A stretch of DNA of 41,616 bases from JBAYNS01 sp041678625 (GTDB taxonomy: Bacteria > Patescibacteriota > Gracilibacteria > Peribacterales > Peribacteraceae), in NCBI GenBank assembly GCA_041678625.1, contig JBAYNS010000001.1:1-41616 (forward strand), written 5' to 3'. This document shows, piece after piece, positions 30,685-36,549 of the stretch (position 1 is the first letter of the stretch; each line of letters starts with the position of its first letter). Position numbers and translations under genes: made by a program. Below the pieces are notes generated by a model. It did no database searches and had not been told where the DNA came from. It worked only from the letters and a program-made list of their open reading frames with translations.

Positions 30685-32148
30685 TTACGGATTTATGTAC
30701 TGCTCGCGCAGTTGTTGATAGAGCTCTCTCCCTTTTGGTGTGGGGTACTTTCCGTCTACACATGCCATGCATAAGTGTTTAGACGGCTTGTTGAGAGCTT
30801 GTGAAACAGCGCCCTTTGGTAGGAATTTTATTGATGTCACCTCAAGGCGCTGCGCCATTGCTTCCAAAATCTCTGGGCCCAGCGTGTCGCCGTGCAAGGG
30901 TTGTCCATTGGTGAATGCCGGGGCAAAGAGCTCCTTAATCGTTTGGATATCAATACCGTAGGGGCAAATGCCGAAGATGGGTGGGCACCCAAGACGCACG
31001 TGAATTTCGCGCGGCTGTGCCGCGCGGACATCCTGCAGCAGCCGCATGAGTGTTCTGGCGCGCACGATACTATCTTCCCAAATGATGGCGACTTTCCCCC
31101 GGAATTGCTCTGGGTGCACAAGGTGCTTTGCTTCTTTTTGCTCCAGCATAAACTCTCTTCCTCTGTGCTGCGGATTGCGTTCAATACCGCGATAGTTTGT
31201 GCGTAATCCCAGTGTCTGCGCGTAAGCGTTTCCTCCCGCTTTGGCGGATTCCGGAACGGGGAACACGATGTGATCAAAGCTCTTTTCCACAAACTCCGGA
31301 TCGATCTGTGCCATGAGCTTGCCTGTACGATGGCGAAAGTTCCGCACAGACTCTCCATCCAGTTTGGATTCTACGAATGCAAAGTACACCCACTCAAAAA
31401 AGCAGTGCGACAACTTCGGATCCTTGATGAGTTCCCTGAGCGACCACTGATTTCCTTCTGCATGAATGTGCCCGCCCGGGGGAACATCTTTGATGTAGGC
31501 ACCTTCCCACATCTGTCGTATCGGCCAGTCCTCCGATGCAACAACCATGAGGTCGTCCACAACAGAGTAGAGGAGCGGATGCTTGCCGGAGGCATCCCGG
31601 TACGCATCCAATGATGCCAAGTGTCCTTTATCTGCCGCCTGCAGTATGGCTACGTTGAATGCTCCATCGAATAGTTCTTCCATCCTCAGAAAAGTAGCTG
31701 CTGTACAGCGTTGGTGTACATCAGCGCTGATTTCTTCTAGCGCTACACGCAGCAGCAATTGCGTGTCTGTGATTTCCTCCGGCAGTTTTAAATCAGAGAA
31801 GTTGGCAAGCGTACCGTTGAATGCAACCGCTATTTTTCTCTGGGGATCCAGCAGTGGTTGATAGCATTCTCCGGGAGAGGTGCTGTAGCGCGTGTGGCCC
31901 ACGGCTGCGCGCGATGGATCCAGAAATAATCCCTGTGGTTCCGGAAAAACCCGTTGTGCCTGTCCTGGTCCTGCAATGACATCCAGTGTACGTCTACGCG
32001 TGTCATCCTTTGCCCGTGCGATACCTGCCGATTGCTGGCCACGGTGACCGAGTTCCCTAATACCGTGTACAACGTTTGGCATGAGCATACGGCCTCCGGC
32101 GAGGTCATAAACCGCAAAGAGTCCGCAATTGTGATTAAGCTCAGGCAT
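30685..32148 (-). CDS. purF: Amidophosphoribosyltransferase (PurF-like)
   Basis: 487 residues. MPELNHNCGLFAVYDL has the catalytic Cys8 that would be exposed after propeptide removal; GIRELGHRGQQSAGIA, AVGHTRYSTSPGE and VAFNGTLANF complete the class-II glutaminase. The C-terminal PRTase part has IVFPVPESAKAGGNAYAQ and a PRPP loop reading AIIWEDSIVRARTL where typical enzymes have VDDSIVRGTT: one Asp becomes Glu, GTT becomes ART. The C-terminus keeps CPYGIDI and KHLCMACVDGKYPTPKG. It should make phosphoribosylamine from PRPP and glutamine, but the altered loop leaves activity open. No other purine gene is in the window. Confidence 0.88.
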   Translation of the reverse strand: MPELNHNCGLFAVYDLAGGRMLMPNVVHGIRELGHRGQQSAGIARAKDDTRRRTLDVIAGPGQAQRVFPEPQGLFLDPSRAAVGHTRYSTSPGECYQPLLDPQRKIAVAFNGTLANFSDLKLPEEITDTQLLLRVALEEISADVHQRCTAATFLRMEELFDGAFNVAILQAADKGHLASLDAYRDASGKHPLLYSVVDDLMVVASEDWPIRQMWEGAYIKDVPPGGHIHAEGNQWSLRELIKDPKLSHCFFEWVYFAFVESKLDGESVRNFRHRTGKLMAQIDPEFVEKSFDHIVFPVPESAKAGGNAYAQTLGLRTNYRGIERNPQHRGREFMLEQKEAKHLVHPEQFRGKVAIIWEDSIVRARTLMRLLQDVRAAQPREIHVRLGCPPIFGICPYGIDIQTIKELFAPAFTNGQPLHGDTLGPEILEAMAQRLEVTSIKFLPKGAVSQALNKPSKHLCMACVDGKYPTPKGRELYQQLREQYINP

Positions 32149-32164
32149 GAGGAGTTATTCTCCT
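32149..32164 (-). promoter_or_regulatory. purF Shine-Dalgarno in a hairpin
   Basis: Minus strand AGGAG (32164-32160), 11 nt before ATG 32148, is one of the few Shine-Dalgarno-like motifs here. It is followed by AATAA and CTCCT (32154-32150), giving a perfect 5-bp stem that could hide the site. Confidence 0.45.
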
Positions 32165-32195
32165 GCATTCAGGAGATATTGGTCTAGTAGATTCA

Positions 32196-32223
32196 TTGAC
32201 ATTATTTAAATCAATAGTACAGT
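32196..32223 (+). promoter_or_regulatory. Promoter with perfect -35, short leader
   Basis: TTGACA (32196-32201), 16-bp spacer, TACAGT (32218-32223). ATG 32233 is 9 bp downstream of the -10. This is the clearest sigma-70-type promoter in the window. Confidence 0.65.
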
Positions 32224-32232
32224 GAGAGTATT

Positions 32233-32607
32233 ATGGTAGCTCGTGTAGAAGATCACAGTGGACCTCGTGTCCATTCGACACCGGTAACCAGGGCAGAGAT
32301 TGAGGACGGCAACGTACCTGCTTGCACTCCTCTAGAAGCGGGAATTTCCATGCTTACCAGTAGTGCCGTTGAGCGGTTGCGAGAGTTGATTGCAGGTGGA
32401 GATGCCAATGTGGCACTTCCTGAGGACGAGCAGCAGCGTGATGAAAATGTGCATGGTAGGGCAGATGTTGTCCGGATTGCTGGTGTTCCTCATGCTGTGG
32501 CGCACCTCAAGCGCACACTTCAGTTTGCAATTGCAGCGCGGAATCGTATGCCTGATGTAGCAGCGCAAATTGATGCTGCGGAGTTAAGTGCGGATGTAGC
32601 TATCTAG
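32233..32607 (+). CDS. Hypothetical small soluble protein
   Basis: 124 residues, Ala/Val/Glu-rich, no TM or signal. Helical stretches ISMLTSSAVERLRELIAGGD and AVAHLKRTLQFAIAARNRMP flank an acidic polar middle (LPEDEQQRDENVHGRADVVR). No family recognised. The start is fixed by the promoter at 32196-32223. It lies 60 bp upstream of tatD, which has its own possible -10. Confidence 0.6.
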   Translation: MVARVEDHSGPRVHSTPVTRAEIEDGNVPACTPLEAGISMLTSSAVERLRELIAGGDANVALPEDEQQRDENVHGRADVVRIAGVPHAVAHLKRTLQFAIAARNRMPDVAAQIDAAELSADVAI

Positions 32608-32667
32608 GAAAACGGTTCGGGATAATGTGATATGCATCGTGTATGAAGTGCGTATGATATTGCTGTT

Positions 32668-33432
32668 ATGATCGACAGTCATTGCCATTTGGCTGACCAG
32701 AAGTTTGCGCAGGATCGTGATGCGGTCATTAACCGTGCTGTTATTGCAGGAGTTGATCGTATGGTTACGATCGCTGACTCTCTTAGAGAAGGGGAACAGT
32801 GTCTTGCAATTGCGGAGAAGTTTCCTCAGGTGTTTTGTACCGTCGGTGTGCATCCTCATGGGGCTAGGATTTGGGTTAGGGCTAGGGATGAGCAATTATT
32901 GAGACAGTACTTTTCTCATGAGAAGGTTGTTGGTATCGGTGAGATCGGACTCGATTACCACTACGACCACTCTCCGCGCGATGTGCAGTGCGATGTCTTC
33001 CGCGTACAGATGGAACTTGCAAGAGAGCTTTCTATGCCGGCTGTTGTGCATTGCCGAGAAGCGATTGAAGACATCAAAAAGATTATCCGCAGCGTGCAGC
33101 CAGCGAAGTTGGTTCTGCACTGCTGTACGGAACGCTGGGAGGATGTGGAAGATTTGGTGAACGATGGGTATTTACTCGGATTCACCGGTATTGCCACATA
33201 TCCACATGCAGAGGAAATCCGGCGCACCATTGAGCATTGTCCGCTTGAACACATGCTCATAGAGACGGATGCACCGTATCTGGCGCCTGTCCCTCATCGT
33301 GGAAAGCGCAATGAACCGGCATTTGTGGTGGAAGTGGCCAAGCTCGTTGCCGATATTAAAGGCGTACCCTTCAAGGAAGTTGATCGCACAACAACACAGA
33401 ATACGGTGGCGTTTTACAGTCTTCCTTCGTAA
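32668..33432 (+). CDS. tatD: TatD-family metal-dependent nuclease
   Basis: 254 residues. Metal ligands are visible: H5 and H7 in MIDSHCHLAD, Glu in VVGIGEIGLDYHYDH, His in MPAVVHCREAIED, His in KLVLHCCTERW and Asp in LIETDAPYLAPVPHRGKRNE. TatD enzymes are 3'-5' exonucleases/deoxyribonucleases in repair and DNA turnover. A run of GGGTTAGGGCTAGGG-type repeats at about 32858-32890 lies in frame after GVHPH (reads GARIWVRARDE); the same repeat lies in the clpC leader. TATGAT at 32653-32658 is a possible -10, 9 bp before the ATG. Confidence 0.94.
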   Translation: MIDSHCHLADQKFAQDRDAVINRAVIAGVDRMVTIADSLREGEQCLAIAEKFPQVFCTVGVHPHGARIWVRARDEQLLRQYFSHEKVVGIGEIGLDYHYDHSPRDVQCDVFRVQMELARELSMPAVVHCREAIEDIKKIIRSVQPAKLVLHCCTERWEDVEDLVNDGYLLGFTGIATYPHAEEIRRTIEHCPLEHMLIETDAPYLAPVPHRGKRNEPAFVVEVAKLVADIKGVPFKEVDRTTTQNTVAFYSLPS

Positions 33433-33447
33433 GATTCTGTTTGTGCC

Positions 33448-33481
33448 CTCGTCCGCCTACGCCAAGGCTTTGGCGGACGAG
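33448..33481. repeat. Palindrome after tatD
   Basis: CTCGTCCGCC (33448-33457) pairs perfectly with GGCGGACGAG (33472-33481); between them tac-GCC-aa-GGC-ttt gives an internal loop and inner stem. It could also act as a transcription barrier after tatD. Confidence 0.8.
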
Positions 33482-33528
33482 TCACTCAGCTTATAATTCA
33501 TTCTCACAAGATTCGCTTCGTATTACTT

Positions 33529-33549
33529 GCCCCCGTAGGCTAATGGATA
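33529..33549 (+). pseudogene. 5' part of a disrupted tRNA
   Basis: GCCCCCG-TA-GGCTAATGGATA reads as an acceptor 5' strand, positions 8-9 and a D arm up to the D loop. It stops at the palindrome beginning at 33550. Its acceptor strand pairs fully (one G-T) with CGGGGGT at 33770-33776. Confidence 0.65.
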
Positions 33550-33586
33550 CCCGCCTTCGTCCCGCATATGCGGGACTATGGGCGGG
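33550..33586. repeat. Palindromic element in the D arm of the disrupted tRNA
   Basis: CCCGCC-ttc-GTCCCGC-atat-GCGGGAC-tatg-GGCGGG: inner 7-bp stem, internal loop, outer 6-bp stem. Same architecture as 11271-11300 and 33783-33814. Confidence 0.85.
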
Positions 33587-33642
33587 CAGGGACTGTTCGG
33601 CTTCCGGCCTGTCCACCGAAGCTTTCCTGTTTATTCTCATAT

Positions 33643-33719
33643 ACACCTGTAGCTCAATTGGATAGAGCGTCAGCTTCCGGAGCTGAAGGTTGTGGGTTCG
33701 AGCCCCGCCAGGTGTACCA
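33643..33719 (+). tRNA. tRNA-Arg (anticodon CCG)
   Basis: Complete cloverleaf: acceptor ACACCTG/CAGGTGT, D arm AGCTCAATTGGATAGAGC, anticodon stem TCAGC/GCTGA with loop TTCCGGA (CCG), T stem GTGGG/CCCGC, discriminator A, encoded CCA (33717-33719). It lies between the two halves of a disrupted tRNA. Confidence 0.95.
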
Positions 33720-33729
33720 TTCAATTGAT

Positions 33730-33780
33730 TGGCGAAGGTGGAAGCTGAAGATACAGGTTCAATTCCTGTCGGGGGTACCA
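33730..33780 (+). pseudogene. 3' part of a disrupted tRNA
   Basis: T arm ACAGG-TTCAATT-CCTGT (33753-33769), acceptor CGGGGGT (33770-33776), A and CCA (33777-33780). The preceding GCTGA-AGAT could be anticodon stem and variable loop, but no valid anticodon loop is present. It complements the 5' part at 33529-33549. Confidence 0.65.
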
Positions 33781-33782
33781 TC

Positions 33783-33814
33783 CGGCTTCGTCCCGCGTCC
33801 GCGGGACTACGCCG
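33783..33814. repeat. Palindromic element after the tRNA 3' half
   Basis: CGGC-ttc-GTCCCGCG-tc-CGCGGGAC-tac-GCCG, a fully regular member of the family, 2 bp after the CCA end of the tRNA half. Confidence 0.85.
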
Positions 33815-33897
33815 TGATTATTACTTCACATGCCGCCGGATGCCACGGCGAAATTTGCGGCAAAGCGGAGAACAAAGCCGGGCATTCGACTCGATTT

Positions 33898-34629
33898 TCA
33901 CCGTATGTCCCGATATTGCCTGGTTACCGGACGACGCAGAATTACTTCTGAAACAAAGTTCACGGCATACAGAAAACTTGTACGCCAAAAGCCTTCATCC
34001 GATGTCATGCGGCGGCCCGAACTCTTGGTTATAAATTTCAGGTTAAATTGCACGCGGCCGATTTTGTGCAGGCGTCGTGCGATATTCGTATCTTCCCCGT
34101 AGAAAGAGATGGATGTATCAAAGCCGCCAATGCGGAGCAGAGCACTGCGTTTGGCGACGAAGTTCCCGCCAATGACCATGTAGCGCGTACAGCAGTACAT
34201 GGGAAAAGCAATGAACATCCAGAAGAGTTTTACGAGTATGTTTTGCCATCGTGCCAGATCAAAGCAGTAGTACGGTCCGCTCAGGCAGACAAGGTTAGAG
34301 TCTTTGGCGAAGTGTGCGTTGATCATCTCAAACCATCCTTCCGGAACGTGCGTATCCGCATCCACAAAGGCAAGCAGATCTCCTGTTGCACTCTCAAGTG
34401 CCTTCTGGCGCGCATACGTAACTCCTTTACGTGATTCATCCACCACGGTGACGCCGGGGAATTGTTCGGCGATACTGTGTGTTCGATCCGTGCTTGCATT
34501 ATTGATCACGAGCACTTCACACACATTCGGCGTCTTATACATCAGGCAGTGCTCCAAACATGCTGCGATGTAGTCTTCCTCGTTATGTGCCGGAATGGCA
34601 ACGGTAATGGTCATAACCGGGTGAGGCAT
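33898..34629 (-). CDS. Family 2 glycosyltransferase
   Basis: 243 residues; MTITVAIPAHNEEDYIAACL (second ATG at 34614) is the classical GT2 start. EVLVINNASTDRTHSIAEQF, VTYARQKALESATGDLLAFV and the metal-binding VDADTHVPEGWF (DxD) are clear, and GGFDTSISFYGEDTNIARRL supplies the acceptor-side ED. A hydrophobic stretch (QNILVKLFWMFIAFPMYCCT) suggests membrane contact. It probably transfers a sugar to a lipid or polysaccharide acceptor. It ends 83 bp from the palindrome at 33783. Confidence 0.93.
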   Translation of the reverse strand: MPHPVMTITVAIPAHNEEDYIAACLEHCLMYKTPNVCEVLVINNASTDRTHSIAEQFPGVTVVDESRKGVTYARQKALESATGDLLAFVDADTHVPEGWFEMINAHFAKDSNLVCLSGPYYCFDLARWQNILVKLFWMFIAFPMYCCTRYMVIGGNFVAKRSALLRIGGFDTSISFYGEDTNIARRLHKIGRVQFNLKFITKSSGRRMTSDEGFWRTSFLYAVNFVSEVILRRPVTRQYRDIR

Positions 34630-34683
34630 GCAAAATATTCGTGTCTAGAATAGACGCATTCGATCTGTGGCGACAGTGTTACA

Positions 34684-34719
34684 GTCAATGGAGCGGGATA
34701 GTGGAGTGTATTCGGAACT
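34684..34719. repeat. 36-bp direct repeat, copy 1
   Basis: Identical at 35 of 36 positions to 35546-35581. On the minus strand it ends TATCCCGCTCCA (34700-34689), the same 12 nt as the 3' end of tRNA-Gly(CCC). The two copies bracket the gene at 34758-35513. Confidence 0.9.
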
Positions 34720-34757
34720 AGTTCGAACCTATAGTTAGCAGTAATTCAATGAAATAA

Positions 34758-35513
34758 TCATGCACCAGCTTCTTTCTTGTTACCCTCTCTCAAAGTCCGA
34801 AGATCAGTCATAAATGCCTCTGGAGAATATTCGGGACTTGGCAAAGGAGAAGATATGTATGCTGTTTTATACTCTTCGTATCCTATGAGATAGTTGCCTC
34901 TTCGCAATGCTTTCCCCGTAGGGATGCCCGTTCGAATTATGCCATCTAAAGATGGACAGGGTTGCTGAAGAATCTGAGGTAAATAGAGATGATCCCGAAA
35001 TGTTCCATTTTTGTTCACAGACCAATTTCGTATTGCATTTGCCAACTCTTCGTCTCCGTTGTAATTCAAGCAAAAAGCTATAACTAGTCCTGTTCTTGTT
35101 TTGGTGGATGCAACGACATCATTAAGAGCATTCGCCGTTTCTTTCGTGTAATCTGGTAATCCACCCAATGGTTTTCCCAAATGAATCAGCCTTACATTTT
35201 TGTTCTCTGCTTTATTGATCCAATTTTCTAAGAGATTTCTGAAGAATGTATGAAAAACATCAAACAATACGCGTAAATTCATCTCTGTTCGTTGGGACAT
35301 ATTTTTGTCTGACAAACCCCAAAATGCCAAAATACCTCGCATTTCTCCAATTGCAGTATTCATCAATTGTTCGACAGAATTTGCCCCCATTGAATACCCA
35401 TCACGTAATTGATCAACAGTAAGATCTGCCTTGCTAGCAACACCATATTTTTCCTTTGCCCATGTGCGATCACCGTCGCAAATAATGCCTATGAATTCAG
35501 ATTCATCATGCAC
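34758..35513 (-). CDS. Divergent undecaprenyl-diphosphate synthase-like (cis-prenyltransferase) protein
   Basis: 251 residues. EFIGIICDGDRTWAKEKYGV matches the family's I.MDGN.RWAK block and keeps the catalytic Asp (D13); NVRLIHLGKPLGGLPDYTKE, FCLNYNGDEELANAIRNWSV and DGIIRTGIPTGKALRRGNYL followed by GYEEY match later blocks. Deviations are numerous: DGN reads DGD, the FSTENW block reads FWGLSDKNMS, and the SNF/WQ region is changed. True UppS makes the C55 lipid carrier for wall glycans; this copy may make another prenyl chain or be a specialised cargo gene. It is AT-rich and bracketed by 36-bp direct repeats, so horizontal acquisition is likely. Confidence 0.75.
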   Translation of the reverse strand: MHDESEFIGIICDGDRTWAKEKYGVASKADLTVDQLRDGYSMGANSVEQLMNTAIGEMRGILAFWGLSDKNMSQRTEMNLRVLFDVFHTFFRNLLENWINKAENKNVRLIHLGKPLGGLPDYTKETANALNDVVASTKTRTGLVIAFCLNYNGDEELANAIRNWSVNKNGTFRDHLYLPQILQQPCPSLDGIIRTGIPTGKALRRGNYLIGYEEYKTAYISSPLPSPEYSPEAFMTDLRTLREGNKKEAGA

Positions 35514-35545
35514 AGTAAATAAATATGATATTCATATGGATTTCT

Positions 35546-35581
35546 GTCAATAGAGCGGGATAGTGGAGTGTATTCGGAACT
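35546..35581. repeat. 36-bp direct repeat, copy 2
   Basis: One mismatch to 34684-34719 (A at 35552 for G at 34690), so its minus strand reads TATCCCGCTCTA. It lies between the GIY-YIG pseudogene and the prenyltransferase-like gene. Confidence 0.9.
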
Positions 35582-35592
35582 GAGATGGAGTA

Positions 35593-35837
35593 TTACTGCG
35601 GAGCAATATGACGAAAACGAATGGAAGTCCCCGACCCGGACTTCAAGTACTTCTCAAATTGATTGCCTTCGTTTTATTGCGGAATCCACAAAACCATTCT
35701 ATATCCCATGGACGAAGATTCTTGGTCGCAATCACTGATCCTTCGTTATGCTCTTTGAGCCGCACGGATATATCAGAAGCATGGCCAACATATTGTTTAC
35801 CTTTCTGGTTGCGTAAGATGTATACGTAATGCCACAT
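35593..35837 (-). pseudogene. GIY-YIG endonuclease gene with a frameshift
   Basis: The minus frame from ATG 35837 reads MWHYVYILRNQKGKQYVGHA and onward for 64 codons, then stops at 35643. Changing frame by one base within the AAATTG run near 35660 restores the family C-terminus: AINFEKYLKSGSGTSIRFRH then a stop at 35593-35595. FEKYLKSGSG is the usual GIY-YIG/UPF0213 ending and carries the catalytic Glu, so the gene is either recently inactivated, affected by an assembly error, or made by frameshifting. It lies 119 bp after tRNA-Gly(CCC) on the same strand. Confidence 0.85.
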
Positions 35838-35936
35838 AAGTGATTGATTCTATAGCAATGTTTATCGGCCTGCCAACCGAAGCGCAGCGAATCTGATCTT
35901 GAATAGCTATCCTGCGCACTTCGTGCTTCGGATGGC

Positions 35937-35957
35937 AACCTACGCTGCGCGTAGGTT
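35937..35957. repeat. Palindromes abutting the tRNA-Gly(CCC) 3' end
   Basis: AACCTACGC-tgc-GCGTAGGTT (35937-35957) touches the last base of the encoded CCA. A smaller element with the family layout (CC-tgc-GCAC-ttc-GTGC-ttc-GG) lies at about 35911-35931. Confidence 0.75.
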
Positions 35958-36030
35958 GGAGCGGGATACGAGAATCGAACTCGCGTCTTAAGCTTGGGAA
36001 GCTTACATACTACCACTGTACTAATCCCGC
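35957..36030 (-). tRNA. tRNA-Gly (anticodon CCC)
   Basis: Minus strand cloverleaf: acceptor GCGGGAT/ATCCCGC, D arm AGTACAGTGGTAGTAT, anticodon loop TTCCCAA (CCC), T loop TTCGATT, discriminator T, encoded CCA (35959-35957). Confidence 0.93.
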
Positions 36031-36050
36031 AGAAAAAAAGATCGATTGCC

Positions 36051-36071
36051 CGGCTTCGCTGCGCTACGCCG
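36051..36071. repeat. Short palindromic element between two tRNA-Gly genes
   Basis: CGGC-ttc-GC-tgc-GC-tac-GCCG: a mini member with the family's ttc/tac internal loop. GGCGAA/TTCGCC inverted repeats follow at about 36105-36127. Confidence 0.75.
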
Positions 36072-36136
36072 TGGCACCCTTGTTATCCAACACTGCGACA
36101 CCGCGGCGAAGTTCGCCGTAGGCGAACGGAGACGGG

Positions 36137-36213
36137 TGGAGCGGATGACGAGATTCGAACTCGCGACCTTCTCCATGGCAAGGAGACGCTCTAGCCAACT
36201 GAGCTACATCCGC
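36137..36213 (-). tRNA. tRNA-Gly (anticodon GCC)
   Basis: Minus strand cloverleaf: acceptor GCGGATG/CATCCGC, D arm GCTC...GAGC with AGTTGGCTA loop, anticodon stem TCTCC/GGAGA with loop TTGCCAT (GCC), T loop TTCGAAT, discriminator T, encoded CCA. Third glycine isoacceptor in the window. A broken copy of its 5' half lies upstream at 36267-36330. Confidence 0.95.
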
Positions 36214-36266
36214 ATTAGAGAGAAAAGAACGAAACTACTATTCTTTCATTCGCTCCTTCGGAGCGA

Positions 36267-36330
36267 CTAGCCAACCCTCCTTCGCCCCGCGAATGCGGGG
36301 CTTCGGCAGGGCAGGCAGGGCTACATCCGC
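36267..36330 (-). pseudogene. Partial tRNA-Gly(GCC) copy interrupted by a palindrome in the D arm
   Basis: GCTACATCCGC at 36320-36330 equals 36203-36213 (tRNA 5' end), and CTAGCCAAC at 36267-36275 equals 36191-36199 (D loop). In the intact gene 3 bp lie between them; here 44 bp (36276-36319) with a palindromic element. The sequence beyond the D loop is lost. Confidence 0.8.
36279..36306. repeat. Palindromic element inside the tRNA-Gly(GCC) copy
   Basis: CC-ttc-GCCCCGC-gaat-GCGGGGC-ttc-GG, followed by a GGCAGGGCAGGCAGGG tail. Confidence 0.85.
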
Positions 36331-36537
36331 ATAATGAGAAAATGGACAATAGTGCACTCCTGTGTTCAAAAGGAGTATCCAGCCTGCTGTTTCCAGCATA
36401 GTAGGCTACATGCCATCTTCAATGACGTTAAAGAGCGCGTGAATGCTACGGAGAATCTGTGCCGGATGCAAGAATCTCAGCCCTCTTCCAGGGAGGAAAA
36501 TGGCTATTTTGGGCTCGAAATACACCCGATTTTGCAG
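36331..36537. other. Intergenic stretch upstream of the pilin operon
   Basis: About 200 bp. An open frame runs through it into the pilin gene, but no conserved residues are encoded and the promoter at 36538 lies inside it. No RNA gene recognised. Confidence 0.5.
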
Positions 36538-36543
36538 TATAAT
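36538..36543 (+). promoter_or_regulatory. Consensus -10 of the pilin operon, leaderless
   Basis: Perfect TATAAT with 6 bp (AATGTG) to ATG 36550, so the start codon is about the first transcribed base. No strong -35 at 17 bp. Confidence 0.65.
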
Positions 36544-36549
36544 AATGTG

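Noticed and set aside
33816..33897. Possible further tRNA fragment after the palindrome at 33783
   Set aside because: No T arm, anticodon loop or acceptor pairing can be found.
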